From NCBI GenBank assembly GCA_902778255.1, contig CACYXD010000007.1, positions 62,001-126,000 on the forward strand: a DNA stretch of 64,000 nt, written 5' to 3'. A program made the translations under genes and the position numbers. Source of the stretch: an uncultured Prevotellaceae bacterium (GTDB taxonomy: Bacteria > Bacteroidota > Bacteroidia > Bacteroidales > Bacteroidaceae). How positions within the stretch are numbered: the stretch's first letter is position 1; every line of letters begins with the position of its first letter. Positions 18,324 to 28,431 of the stretch are shown piece by piece. Under the pieces are notes generated by a model. The model did no database searches, was not told where the DNA came from, and worked only from the letters and a program-made list of their open reading frames with translations.

Positions 18324-21300
18324 CTATTTGACACTTTTCAACAGGTCTATTTCAACAATACGCAACTCGGTCTTTCCCTTGGCTGATTTCATGCGGTCCA
18401 TCTCATTGGCCACACCACCAGCCAGTTCCTTGACCAGACCGAATTTCTGGCTATCCTGCGCAGGACCTACCATCTTGATTGTCAACTCCTTAGAGGCTAC
18501 GGGGGCGGGAATAGCGATATGAACATAGCCCAGCGAGGCGGGTGTCACACCCTCCCACACTTTCTTCTTGCCGGCATAGACCTCCAGCGGGTAGCATTTC
18601 TGTCGCCAACCTGTCAGTTTAAGGGTTATCTCGCTGACAGCTGTCTTTCGTGCCAACCGATAGGTGACCCACGCATTATCCTTGTTGCCGTCGCTCTTCC
18701 ACTCTGTCAGTTCGTTATCGTCATAAGCATTGGAAAGGGTTTCTTGATGACAGCCCGCCATAGCGCTGACAATCTGGGCGCTGACGAACGTGTCCTGATA
18801 GCTGGGAGTCAATGGCGTCTCGCCACGCTGCAGCACAGGGCGCAGGGTATTGGCTGGCAGTACGGAGGCGCTGGCGGGCTGACGCGATGTCAGCTGACAG
18901 TAGGCCGGCTTCAGGCCGTCGGCCTGGGCAGACAACTCGATGGATCCTGCTGTCGTCGTAGTGCGCACCAAGACGCGATTGACGCCACACTCTACAGGCA
19001 GCGACATCAAGCCCACATAGTTGTCGCTGACATTCTTCTTATTGGCAGCATCAAGCAGGTTCTTGTCGCGATTGACTTCATCTTGCTGGAACTGCTTGTT
19101 GTCGCGGGTGGCGATACCACCAATCCAGCGAGCCTCGCCCCAGAGTTGGAAGTTGACCATCTGGTTGGCCAACGGACAGCGACGACCTTGTCTATCGACC
19201 ACCTCGACCTGTACCAATGCCATATCGGCACCATCGGCCTTTGTACCTTCAGGATTCTCTATCGTTGTGAGCTTCAGCTGATAGGGTTCATCTGCCGTCT
19301 CAATCTTATATGACGAACCGTCGTTACCCTTGGCCTCAATGACACCAGCTTCAAACTTCACATCCTTAAAAGTAAAGAGCCACTGGAACGAGCGCTCGCC
19401 CTTGCCCACGGACTTGCCGTTGACAAAGAGCTCCACCTCGCTGGCAGTAGAAACCACATAGACAGGCTTCACTGTGGAGGCAGGATAATTCCAATGTCCG
19501 ATGATATAGGTGCGAGGCTGCTCAGGACTCACCCACCCGTCCCACATCACCTGGTGGGCAAAGAAGGCATCCTTGGGAATACGCATCGCATCGGTAACAC
19601 CACTGGTGCGGTAGTTGGACTCGCCACGATGATGGGTGTTGGTATCTGAGAAGACGATCTTCACACCACCACTATTGACGCGCTTGCCTGTACCTGGTCG
19701 CTCCAACCAGTACTCGTGCCAGCGCTCCACCATACCACAAGCCAGCGCATCCATGTTATGGTTATAGTCCAGGGCTGGCGCATTGCGATAGAGGGGACCG
19801 TCGCCCTCCTTATGGAAAGGATAGGAATACTCGTCCCAATACTTGCGCAGGCCCTCGTCACGATAATATTCCATCGACCACATGGGCTTCGTAGCCGACT
19901 TGTTGATATAGAGCATCTCGCCACCATATTCGGCCTCTGGTCTGTCGAGCATCTCACGCGAGCCGATGGCGCGTCCGCCATAAGGGTCGTACGCGTCGCG
20001 AATCTGCTTCATCTCCTCCATGTGTTCCTTAGAAATACGGAAGTTGCCACACTCGTAGAACACCACCGAAGGGTTGTTCCTATTATAGATGATAGCATCA
20101 CGCATCAACTGGGTGCGCTGCTGCCAACGGGCGCCGTCAACATCCTTCTCAGCATCGCCAGCAGGCATAGCCTGAAGCAGTCCCACACGGTCGCACGACT
20201 CGATGTCCTGCTTCCAGGGACACACATGCATCCAGCGCACGAGGTTGCCACCCGACTCAACCACCAGGTTGTTGGAATAGTCGCTCAGCCAAGCTGGCAC
20301 GCTGATACCTACGCCAGGCCACTCGTTGGAGGTACGCTGGGCATAGCCATGAACCATCATCACACGGTCGTTGAGGTAGAACTTTCCATCCTTGAATGCC
20401 GTCTTGCGGAAGCCCGTGCGGGTGACGACAACATCGTTACTGGCAGTACCCTCAAGCAGCGAGGTCTCTACGGAATAGAGATAGCCATAGCCCCAAGACC
20501 AGAAATGCAAGCCATCGACCCTTTGCAGGGCCTTTGCCACTGCCGTCTGACCAGGTTTCAAGGTCATAGTCTCGCCCCTGAAGCGTGCCTGTTCCTTCCC
20601 GTCAATATCCTTCACCACCACTTGCAGGGCAAAGGAACGGGCCTTTGAATCGTCGTTGCGCACCTGACTCTCAGCATGAATCACAGCCTTACGGCCTGGA
20701 ATATCGTAATCAGAGGCATAGACATAGGTTCCTGTGGTCTGCAGGTTGCTGAAAAGGGGCAGCGTCTGATAGAGACGACCCGTCTTGTGCAGAAACACGT
20801 TCTTGGGCAGTCCGCCATAGTTGGCATTAAAGTTCTTGTCATTCCATTGATAACGGCTGTTGAGCACACGATCACGATACTGCCACGAGTTGTCACAGCG
20901 CACGGCCATCACATTCTCACCAACGCAGGCAAAGGGCGTCAGGTCGAAGCCGAAAGCCATCACACCATTGTCAGAGAAGCCAACCTTCTGACCATTCAGC
21001 CACACGTCGGCTCCCTGGCGGGCTCCCTCGAACTCAATGAACACCTTACCCTGGAGGTCGCTCTCGGTCAGCGTGAAATGCTTGCGATACCAGCAGACGG
21101 TATCCGTCAGGTCAACGATATCCTTGCGGAAAGCCTCGTCGCCATTAAAGGCATAAGGCAAGGTGACGCGCTGCCACCCTTCATCACGGAAAGAGGTCTG
21201 TGAAGCCTCCGTAAAATCGCCGACACACAATAACCAGCCATCATTGAAATTCAGTTTTTGTCGCTCCATCGCCGACACCGTCAGTAGCGGCATCAGCAAC

Positions 21301-21329
21301 GCGAGTGTAAGGAATAGTTTTTTCATCAT
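18324..21329 (-). CDS. Glycoside hydrolase family 2 protein (beta-galactosidase-like)
   Basis: 1001 residues with signal peptide (MMKKLFLTLALLMPLLTVSA). N-terminal jelly-roll sugar-binding domain (ARQGADVWLNGQKVGFSDNG), Ig-like domain, TIM barrel with RWMHVCPWKQDIESCDRVGL, a DUF4982-type segment, and a C-terminal discoidin-like domain (about 870-960). The barrel position that normally reads GN-Glu (acid/base) is YECGNFRIS, and the nucleophile position appears to be MWSMEYYRDE. Likely periplasmic or surface, acting on plant polysaccharide side chains with the adjacent GH28. No SusC/SusD pair is nearby. GH2 membership is solid; specificity unknown. Confidence 0.88.
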   Translation of the reverse strand: MMKKLFLTLALLMPLLTVSAMERQKLNFNDGWLLCVGDFTEASQTSFRDEGWQRVTLPYAFNGDEAFRKDIVDLTDTVCWYRKHFTLTESDLQGKVFIEFEGARQGADVWLNGQKVGFSDNGVMAFGFDLTPFACVGENVMAVRCDNSWQYRDRVLNSRYQWNDKNFNANYGGLPKNVFLHKTGRLYQTLPLFSNLQTTGTYVYASDYDIPGRKAVIHAESQVRNDDSKARSFALQVVVKDIDGKEQARFRGETMTLKPGQTAVAKALQRVDGLHFWSWGYGYLYSVETSLLEGTASNDVVVTRTGFRKTAFKDGKFYLNDRVMMVHGYAQRTSNEWPGVGISVPAWLSDYSNNLVVESGGNLVRWMHVCPWKQDIESCDRVGLLQAMPAGDAEKDVDGARWQQRTQLMRDAIIYNRNNPSVVFYECGNFRISKEHMEEMKQIRDAYDPYGGRAIGSREMLDRPEAEYGGEMLYINKSATKPMWSMEYYRDEGLRKYWDEYSYPFHKEGDGPLYRNAPALDYNHNMDALACGMVERWHEYWLERPGTGKRVNSGGVKIVFSDTNTHHRGESNYRTSGVTDAMRIPKDAFFAHQVMWDGWVSPEQPRTYIIGHWNYPASTVKPVYVVSTASEVELFVNGKSVGKGERSFQWLFTFKDVKFEAGVIEAKGNDGSSYKIETADEPYQLKLTTIENPEGTKADGADMALVQVEVVDRQGRRCPLANQMVNFQLWGEARWIGGIATRDNKQFQQDEVNRDKNLLDAANKKNVSDNYVGLMSLPVECGVNRVLVRTTTTAGSIELSAQADGLKPAYCQLTSRQPASASVLPANTLRPVLQRGETPLTPSYQDTFVSAQIVSAMAGCHQETLSNAYDDNELTEWKSDGNKDNAWVTYRLARKTAVSEITLKLTGWRQKCYPLEVYAGKKKVWEGVTPASLGYVHIAIPAPVASKELTIKMVGPAQDSQKFGLVKELAGGVANEMDRMKSAKGKTELRIVEIDLLKSVK

Positions 21330-21354
21330 AGTTGTTTGTTTTATTAACTGGCAG

Positions 21355-21362
21355 CAAAAATA
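21355..21362 (-). promoter_or_regulatory. -7 element for the GH2 gene
   Basis: Minus-strand TATTTTTG followed by CTG, 25 bp upstream of the GH2 start. Confidence 0.5.
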
Positions 21363-21421
21363 GGCCTTATTATTGAAAACAAGGTATAAGAATTGTCCGA
21401 CTTATGGTAATATTATTCAGA

Positions 21422-22777
21422 CTAATCCTTTTTCACGCCATTGATGACCACATTTTTCACTACACAGTTGTCAATCAACGCAGGATTAAAGGCTTCTTTC
21501 TTGTCAGTAACATTGATATTCTCGAAGCTGAAGTCCACGAGCTTGTATTTGTCGGAACGGCCCACATCAAAGAAATTCTGACAATCCATCCGGATATTGT
21601 CAAACATGATGTTGTTGCATTGCGACAAAGGCATATCCTGGCGATCCTCTGGCTTGAAGAACTGCGTCCAGGGACGTACGACGAGGAACGCCTTGCATGA
21701 GCCTGTCAGTTCGCTCACCCTAACATATTCATAGTGCTGGGGCGTGTCAGGACGCATCTTCAACCAGATGATGCGGCTGGAATCCTTGATATGGCAACGG
21801 CGCAATATCACATTCTTGTCATGCAGGCTCTCAGAACCCAAGGTCATACAGCCATGTACTTTACCATACTCGCAGTTCTCCACAAGGATGTTCTCACACG
21901 CGCCATTATCGGGATCTTTATCAGCCCAAGTGCCCTTTCCGCCTTTCAGTACAACGGCATCGTCATTCACGCTCATATAACACCCTGAGATTAGGACATT
22001 CTTACAAACGTCCAGGTCGATGGCATCACTCGAAGGAGCGCCTCGCTTGGGGTCAACAGGTGTGACATTGTCGAACGGCGCAAAGATATAACATCCCAGG
22101 TAGCGCACATTCTCGCATTTATACAGATGATTGGTCCAGAAAGGCGAATTGATGATACGCACATCCTGAACAGTAACATTCTTACTATTAGAGATATAGA
22201 CATTACGAGGACGCATGGCCTCAAGGTTGGTACAATTCTTGTTATACTGTCTGCGAATCCAGAACTCCTCCCAATAGGCCTGTCCGTTGCCATTGATGGT
22301 GCCAGGGCCCGTAATCGTGAAGCCATCAACGCCGTCGGCATTGACCAATGCTGCGAAATAATTCAGCGTCTGACCCTCCATGCGGGTCTTTACCAGCTTG
22401 AAGTCGCGAATACGGTCAGAGCCGCGCAATTCGCCATTTTCCTCAATGAGCAGATGGGTGCCTTGTTTAAAAAACAACGAACCACTGACCACAAAACCAC
22501 GGGGAACGACAATCACGCCCCCACCCTCACGGGCACAACGGTCTATCACAGCCTGGATCTTCTCCGTCTGAACCTGTTCAGAATAATTCTTCACGCCATA
22601 GTCGGTAATCACGTAACGTTTGCCCAAGGTCTTGACATCGACACGTGACGAATCGCTAAACCATGCTGAAATAGGTGTGCCATCAGGCCACAAGTCTTGC
22701 TTCACCACTTTCTTCTTACCCATTGCCACCATGCTGAGCATCAGCGCAACAAAGCATAGTAAAACTTTTTGTTTCAT
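21422..22777 (-). CDS. Glycoside hydrolase family 28 (polygalacturonase-like)
   Basis: 451 residues with signal peptide (LLCFVALMLSMVAMG). The right-handed beta-helix has GH28 landmarks: GPGTINGNGQAYWEE, SDAIDLDVCKNV, the catalytic Asp pair in VNDDAVVLKGG, HGCMTLGSES in place of the usual GHG motif, and IIWLKMRP in place of RIK. Expected to cleave galacturonan or rhamnogalacturonan in the periplasm. Upstream of and co-oriented with the GH2 gene, so the pair probably degrades pectin together. Own promoter at 22812-22819. Confidence 0.9.
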   Translation of the reverse strand: MKQKVLLCFVALMLSMVAMGKKKVVKQDLWPDGTPISAWFSDSSRVDVKTLGKRYVITDYGVKNYSEQVQTEKIQAVIDRCAREGGGVIVVPRGFVVSGSLFFKQGTHLLIEENGELRGSDRIRDFKLVKTRMEGQTLNYFAALVNADGVDGFTITGPGTINGNGQAYWEEFWIRRQYNKNCTNLEAMRPRNVYISNSKNVTVQDVRIINSPFWTNHLYKCENVRYLGCYIFAPFDNVTPVDPKRGAPSSDAIDLDVCKNVLISGCYMSVNDDAVVLKGGKGTWADKDPDNGACENILVENCEYGKVHGCMTLGSESLHDKNVILRRCHIKDSSRIIWLKMRPDTPQHYEYVRVSELTGSCKAFLVVRPWTQFFKPEDRQDMPLSQCNNIMFDNIRMDCQNFFDVGRSDKYKLVDFSFENINVTDKKEAFNPALIDNCVVKNVVINGVKKD

Positions 22778-22811
22778 TCCGTTTTTTGCTTTACGATTAG
22801 TTTTGTGATGG

Positions 22812-22819
22812 CAAAGGTA
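22812..22819 (-). promoter_or_regulatory. -7 element for the GH28 gene
   Basis: Minus-strand TACCTTTG followed by CC, 34 bp upstream of the start at 22777. It faces the kdsA promoter in a divergent region. Confidence 0.6.
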
Positions 22820-22924
22820 CGAAAAAAAAGGATAATACGGTTAAATACTGATTATTAATTTTGCTTTATCACAAAAAATGATATAAAAAAATCATTTATC
22901 TTTGTGGAATTGATAGAAATTGCG

Positions 22925-22932
22925 TATCTTTG
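22925..22932 (+). promoter_or_regulatory. -7 element for kdsA
   Basis: TATCTTTG followed by CA, 23 bp before the kdsA start. Confidence 0.65.
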
Positions 22933-22955
22933 CACATTAAATAAGAACTGACACT

Positions 22956-23717
22956 ATGAATCAGAACATCAAGATAATTGCAGGCCCATGCGTGATAGAA
23001 TCAGAAGAATTGCTGGACGTCGTTGCCAGCAAACTGGTCGATATCAACCACAAGCTGGGAACAAACATCATATTCAAGGCATCCTTTGACAAGGCCAACA
23101 GAACGTCTATCAACTCGTTTCGAGGCCCTGGCATGGAACGAGGATTACAGATGCTGGCCGATGTGAAGTCAAAATACGGTCTGCAACTGCTCACTGATAT
23201 ACACGAGGCCTGGCAGGCAGAGTCTACAGGACAGGTGGTGGACGTGATTCAGATTCCAGCCTTCCTTTGCCGACAGACCGACCTCTTGGTAGCTGCAGCA
23301 AAAACAGGAAAGGTCGTGAATATCAAGAAAGCGCAGTTCTTAGGCGGCCGCGATATGAAATATCCCGTAGAGAAAGCTCAGGACGCCGGTGCAAAGGAGA
23401 TATGGCTCACAGAGCGCGGCAACATGATGGGCTATGGCAATCTGGTTGTTGACTTCCGCAACATCAGCGATATGCTGGAGATTGTACCTACGGTCATCAT
23501 GGACTGCACACACAGCGTGCAACGCCCCGATGCCAAAGGAGGAAAGACTGGCGGTGACCGCCGTTTCGTTCCATCAATGGCGTTGGCAGCCAAAGCCTTT
23601 GGAGCCACAGGCTATTTCTTCGAGGTACATCCCACACCAGACCAAGGTCTTAGCGATGCCGCCAACATGTTAGAGCTCGACAAGTTCGAGGACTTAGTAA
23701 AGAAAATCTTAGCATGA
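22956..23717 (+). CDS. kdsA: 3-deoxy-8-phosphooctulonate synthase (KDO-8-P synthase)
   Basis: 253 residues. Condenses phosphoenolpyruvate with arabinose-5-phosphate in the first committed step to KDO of lipopolysaccharide. Signatures: IIAGPCVIES at the start, FKASFDKANRTS, QIPAFLCRQTDLL, KKAQFLGGRDM and EVHPTPDQGLSDA. The protein is somewhat shorter than enterobacterial KdsA but all motifs are present. Its stop overlaps kdsD (ATGA), so synthase and the isomerase that makes its substrate are coupled. Confidence 0.97.
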   Translation: MNQNIKIIAGPCVIESEELLDVVASKLVDINHKLGTNIIFKASFDKANRTSINSFRGPGMERGLQMLADVKSKYGLQLLTDIHEAWQAESTGQVVDVIQIPAFLCRQTDLLVAAAKTGKVVNIKKAQFLGGRDMKYPVEKAQDAGAKEIWLTERGNMMGYGNLVVDFRNISDMLEIVPTVIMDCTHSVQRPDAKGGKTGGDRRFVPSMALAAKAFGATGYFFEVHPTPDQGLSDAANMLELDKFEDLVKKILA

Positions 23718-24661
23718 ACACAAAAGAGATAGGAATACAAGCCATCAAAGACGAGGCCGAGGCACTACTTGACCTCATTCCGAAAATGGATGACCAGTTT
23801 GAGAAGGCCGTTGAACTGATGCTCAACTGCAAAGGAAAAGTCATCGTAACGGGTGTAGGCAAGAGTGGTCATATTGGTGCCAAGATTGCGGCTACGCTGG
23901 CCTCAACGGGTACTCCCTCGTTTTTCATCAATCCGCTCGACGTGTATCATGGCGACCTGGGCGTGATGACCAAGGATGATGTGGTCATTGCTATTTCCAA
24001 CTCTGGTCAGACAGATGAACTGCTGCGCTTCATTCCTATGGTACTTCATACCAATATTCCTATTATAGGTATGAGCGGCAATCCTGACTCCCTGTTGGCA
24101 AAATACTCTACCTATCATCTGAATGTGGGCGTAAAGAAAGAAGCCTGTCCGCTGAATCTTGCGCCAACAAGCAGCACTACAGCTGCATTGGCTATGGGCG
24201 ACGCATTGGCAATAGCATTGATGCAGCGACGGAACTTCCAACCACAGGATTTTGCACATTTCCATCCAGGTGGAGAGTTGGGAAAGCGACTGCTTACCAC
24301 AGCGCAAGACGTCATGCGCAGCGAAGATATGCCAATTCTGTCGTCAAATACCAGTCTGGGCGAAGCCATCATGATTGTCAGCGAAGGCAAACTGGGACTG
24401 GGCGTAGCAATAGAAAACGGCAAGATAGCCGGTCTGATAACCGATGGCGACATTCGCCGAGCCATAGAACGATGGAAGGCAGAGCTGTTTAACCACGTGG
24501 TCAGCGACATCATGACCCGCACGCCCAAAATGGTAACACCAGATACAAAGATCACAGAGATACAGCGCGTGATGCAGAAATACAAAATACACTCAGTACT
24601 CGTCGTCAACAAACAGAATGAGTTGCTGGGCGTTGTAGACCACTACTCATGCATGATATAA
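23714..24661 (+). CDS. kdsD: Arabinose-5-phosphate isomerase KdsD
   Basis: 315 residues. SIS domain (VTGVGKSGHIGAKIAATLAS, then SNSGQTDELL) followed by two CBS domains (ITDGDIRRAIERW and VVDHYSCMI). Converts ribulose-5-phosphate to arabinose-5-phosphate for KdsA, encoded immediately upstream with a 4-bp overlap. Cytoplasmic. Ends 14 bp before the next start codon. Confidence 0.96.
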   Translation: MNTKEIGIQAIKDEAEALLDLIPKMDDQFEKAVELMLNCKGKVIVTGVGKSGHIGAKIAATLASTGTPSFFINPLDVYHGDLGVMTKDDVVIAISNSGQTDELLRFIPMVLHTNIPIIGMSGNPDSLLAKYSTYHLNVGVKKEACPLNLAPTSSTTAALAMGDALAIALMQRRNFQPQDFAHFHPGGELGKRLLTTAQDVMRSEDMPILSSNTSLGEAIMIVSEGKLGLGVAIENGKIAGLITDGDIRRAIERWKAELFNHVVSDIMTRTPKMVTPDTKITEIQRVMQKYKIHSVLVVNKQNELLGVVDHYSCMI

Positions 24662-24675
24662 TAGAACACAGGACA

Positions 24676-27600
24676 ATGAACATACTCAAGAAGTTCCTAT
24701 TTATAATGATACTGATGTTGCCCCTCACAGCATCAGCCGACTATCTGTTTAAGACGTTGGACGCACGCAACGGACTGACGTCAAGCCAGATAAACTGTAT
24801 CATCAAAGATTCACGTGGTTTCGTGTGGTTGGGCACGCCTGCTGGTCTCTACCGCTTCGACGGCTATATCTTCAAACATTTTCAGACTGACTCGCAAGAC
24901 GGATCATCGCTACCAGACAGCTACATTGAATCCATACAGGAAGCCTTCGATGGAAACCTATGGATAAAAACACCTGCCGGATATTGTATATACCATCCTA
25001 ACTCAGAGACTTTTGAGCGCGACATGCGACAGGCGTTCTCGCGTTTAGGAATCAAAGATGTTCCAGAGATTATCTATATAGACCGACAGAAAAACATGTG
25101 GGGCTATATACCAGGACGCGGTGTCATTGCCTACAACATGCAGCAACAGCTGTTCTACGAATTTACTATCTCGGATGATGCACAAGGCATCCCGGAAGGG
25201 CGCGTCTGCTCGTTTGGCGAGTGTAAGGACGGTATCATCTGTGTCTATGACGATGGACGACTGGTGTGTCTTGATGTAGTACATCAGCAGCATGTCGTCT
25301 GGCGAAACTACGAGATAGCCCAGCAAGGACTGCGCAAGACGGCCTCACTACGCGTCTTTGCCGATCAGATGGACAACATCTGGCTCTACGGACAAGGCAC
25401 GCTATTCCTTTATAAAAAGAAAAACAACGAATGGAATACGAGCATCGGAACAAGTCTTGACCTGACTGGCATCAACGTTGACCATGCTGTCTATGCTATG
25501 GGAGGTGACCGTAGCGGAAACATCTGGCTGGGCACCAACCGTCCCTATCTGATAAAATTGAATGTCAACACCCATGAGATAGAGAACGTACAGACAAGAA
25601 GTCTCAACTCCACACGACTGCTGGATAATAACATGGGCGTGAGGAGCATCTATATTGACGATACCGACCTGCTCTGGATAGGTACGGCCAAATCTGGCGT
25701 TGCCTATATGGGACAGAATATCTATAAGTTCGAGTCGAAGATACTGGGAGATATTACGGCTTTGGCGGAAGACAGCACAGGCAACTTATGGTATGGTACC
25801 AGCGACAAGGGAATCATTGGATTTGAAGGGCGCCTGGCCAGCAAGAAAATTTCGGCTTTGGCCTATACCAAAGACGGAAGCCTTTGGGTGGGTTCACCAC
25901 AAAACGGACTAACACGTATCAAGAAAGGCGTGTCGCAGATTTATTCCGTTGCCAATGACAGTACCAGGCGTGTTATGATTGACGACCATATCAATGCGCT
26001 GGTCTCAGACAAAACGGGCAATCTATGGATTGCTACCGATGGCGGTCTGCAGGCATACAATCCCCGAGTCAACCAGTTCTCTAACTATACAAAGGAAAAT
26101 GGTAAGATAAGAGTCAACAACATTACCTCTCTTTATTATACCAAGAACAACAAATTGCTGATTGGCACGTCGGAAGGCCTTATCGTCATGAATGTCTCAA
26201 CAACCGAAATGAGACTCTATACAGGTAACTCGACCAATCTGACAAAATATACCAACAACTATGTAACACATGTCTTTGAAGACTCACGCGGACTGGTATG
26301 GGTGGGTACTCGTGAAGGTGTAAACATCTGGAATCCTGCAAACGACAAACTGGATTATCTGAATGAAAAGACGGGACTCTGTAATAACAACATCTGCGGT
26401 ATTGCCGAGGATGGCAACCACAATATATGGCTTTCAACAAGCAACGGAGCCTGCCGCATAGTCATACAGCGTAATACGGAAGACGATACATTCAATTACG
26501 GATTGTACAACTACAACAGGAGCGACGGACTACAGAGTGACGAGTTTAACGTAGGAGCTATCCTGATGACACGTGACGGAAACGTGATGATGGGTGGTCT
26601 GAACGGCATCAACTGGATACGCCCGAAGACCATCGACGAGACCGTCAGTCTGCCACGCGTCATGCTGACACAGCTTTTCATTGGTGAAGAAGAAGTGATG
26701 GTAGGTCAGAAATACGATGGCATCATCCCATTAACCCAAGCACTCAACGAGAGCAGCCGAATACATCTGAAAAGCTATCAGAACACCTTTACCATCAAGT
26801 TCGCTGCAGGCAACTACAACCAAAGTGAACACCTGCAGTTTATGTACGAGATGGAAGGCCTGGACAACGAATGGCGAAACGGAGATGCCATGAAACATGG
26901 CGTCACCTTTACCGACTTGTCGCCAGGAACCTATCAGTTACATGTGAAAGCCGTAAGTGCAGAAGGCGCTGTGAGCAACCAAGAGCGCGTCATAGAAATC
27001 GTGATTGACCGCCCTTGGTACCTGCAATGGTGGATGATTGGCCTGTATGCGCTTGTCTTGGTTGTGGCGATATACTTCTGGAAGCAGGGTCTCGACCAGA
27101 TTCGTGCCATCATGAGGAAAAAGAATGCTATCCTGGCCCAGCTGATACAGCAACGTGAAGAAATCAAAGCTGCCAGCGATGATCTGCGTCAACCGATGTC
27201 GCGCATGACGACAATCATCATGAACTTATCGGAGAAGCAAGGCACACTGGAAGAGCGCGAACAGCTGAACACGCTACATTCTCAGATGCTACAGATTATC
27301 ACACGCGTCAGCGATATGCAGACCGTACTTGAGAATCCTGAAGAGAATGCACGAAAGAAAGTACAGTATCATCTTGAGATGAATGCCAAAGGCGAGATGA
27401 ACCTGCCTGATATTCTTAGCGACGAACTGACATCAGAAATTCGCCCCTATCAGGCCGAGCTGCCAACATCCAAATTCCGTGTTGTGTTTATCGACAGCAA
27501 CGATAGTTTCATCAAGTTCGTCAGTTCGCGCTTGAAGTTCGTCTATGAGTTCCATCCCTACAATGATATCTATAAGGCTGCTCAAGACATTGAGTCAATG

Positions 27601-28431
27601 ATGCCAGATCTGGTAATCTGTAAGCAGAATATGGATAAGATGACGGGAAGCGAGTTATGCAACAACATCAAGATGCACCCCGAACTGAATCGCATCAAAT
27701 TCGTTCTGATGACCGATACCAAGCTATCGCCTAAGGAGATGACGAGCCAAAACATCACAATGGGTGCCGACGACTATCTCGCCAAGCCTTTCAACCTCCA
27801 GGAAGCCGTGATGCGATTCAACAAGCTGTTGGGCGTAGGGCCAATGGAACTCAGCCAGGATTTGATTGAAGGTGCAGAGACACGTGAGTTGGAAGAGCGC
27901 AACTCAAGTATGACCACTGCGACGGAGAGCATGGACCTGGCTAATGTCAGCTCAGAGATGAACGAAATCAAGGAAGATGAACAGATGAAGCAGTTGGCTG
28001 TCAAGATCATCAAGTCACACAGCCAATCGGCCATTGAACAGAATTACACATTCTCACAAGATGAGGAGATGATGAACGAGAAGTTCAGCATGACAGAGAA
28101 TATGGACCAGCAACTGCTGAACAGCATTGAACAATATGTACAGCAAAACATGAGCCGAGGTACCATCAACCTGGAGGATATGGCTGAAGCAATGGGCATG
28201 AGTATGAAACCTTTCTTCCAGAAAGTGCATGACTTGACGGGTAAGACTCCTGCTGAAATCGTTCGCGACCTGCGCCTGCGTCATGCCTGCATCCTGCTAC
28301 AACGTACCAATATCAACATGAGTGAGCTGGCATCGCATGTGGGATTTGCTACTGGTGACCATTTTATCAATCTCTTCAAAGAGCGCTTTAATATGACACC
28401 ATCGGAATACAGGCTTAAATATCGCAAATGA
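24676..28431 (+). CDS. HTCS-like membrane regulator lacking a kinase (AraC output)
   Basis: 1251 residues from the ATG at 24676, chosen because it gives a clean signal peptide (MNILKKFLFIMILMLPLTAS) and follows AGGACA; an ATG at 24649 lies inside kdsD. Periplasmic part: two-component propeller repeats (VWLGTPAGLYRFDG, LWIGTAKSG) to about residue 650, Y_Y_Y domain, TM near 784-801. Cytoplasmic part: HisKA-like helix with DDLRQPM where HELRTPL is expected, no HATPase domain, a receiver-like domain (about 933-1055) with Lys983 where the phospho-Asp should be, and an AraC HTH (about 1146-1250). A phosphorelay is therefore unlikely. It sits between kdsD and a phospholipase-D-type gene. Confidence 0.88.
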   Translation: MNILKKFLFIMILMLPLTASADYLFKTLDARNGLTSSQINCIIKDSRGFVWLGTPAGLYRFDGYIFKHFQTDSQDGSSLPDSYIESIQEAFDGNLWIKTPAGYCIYHPNSETFERDMRQAFSRLGIKDVPEIIYIDRQKNMWGYIPGRGVIAYNMQQQLFYEFTISDDAQGIPEGRVCSFGECKDGIICVYDDGRLVCLDVVHQQHVVWRNYEIAQQGLRKTASLRVFADQMDNIWLYGQGTLFLYKKKNNEWNTSIGTSLDLTGINVDHAVYAMGGDRSGNIWLGTNRPYLIKLNVNTHEIENVQTRSLNSTRLLDNNMGVRSIYIDDTDLLWIGTAKSGVAYMGQNIYKFESKILGDITALAEDSTGNLWYGTSDKGIIGFEGRLASKKISALAYTKDGSLWVGSPQNGLTRIKKGVSQIYSVANDSTRRVMIDDHINALVSDKTGNLWIATDGGLQAYNPRVNQFSNYTKENGKIRVNNITSLYYTKNNKLLIGTSEGLIVMNVSTTEMRLYTGNSTNLTKYTNNYVTHVFEDSRGLVWVGTREGVNIWNPANDKLDYLNEKTGLCNNNICGIAEDGNHNIWLSTSNGACRIVIQRNTEDDTFNYGLYNYNRSDGLQSDEFNVGAILMTRDGNVMMGGLNGINWIRPKTIDETVSLPRVMLTQLFIGEEEVMVGQKYDGIIPLTQALNESSRIHLKSYQNTFTIKFAAGNYNQSEHLQFMYEMEGLDNEWRNGDAMKHGVTFTDLSPGTYQLHVKAVSAEGAVSNQERVIEIVIDRPWYLQWWMIGLYALVLVVAIYFWKQGLDQIRAIMRKKNAILAQLIQQREEIKAASDDLRQPMSRMTTIIMNLSEKQGTLEEREQLNTLHSQMLQIITRVSDMQTVLENPEENARKKVQYHLEMNAKGEMNLPDILSDELTSEIRPYQAELPTSKFRVVFIDSNDSFIKFVSSRLKFVYEFHPYNDIYKAAQDIESMMPDLVICKQNMDKMTGSELCNNIKMHPELNRIKFVLMTDTKLSPKEMTSQNITMGADDYLAKPFNLQEAVMRFNKLLGVGPMELSQDLIEGAETRELEERNSSMTTATESMDLANVSSEMNEIKEDEQMKQLAVKIIKSHSQSAIEQNYTFSQDEEMMNEKFSMTENMDQQLLNSIEQYVQQNMSRGTINLEDMAEAMGMSMKPFFQKVHDLTGKTPAEIVRDLRLRHACILLQRTNINMSELASHVGFATGDHFINLFKERFNMTPSEYRLKYRK

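Noticed and set aside
24649-24675. Upstream ATG for the HTCS-like gene
   Set aside because: Inside kdsD and would hide the signal peptide.
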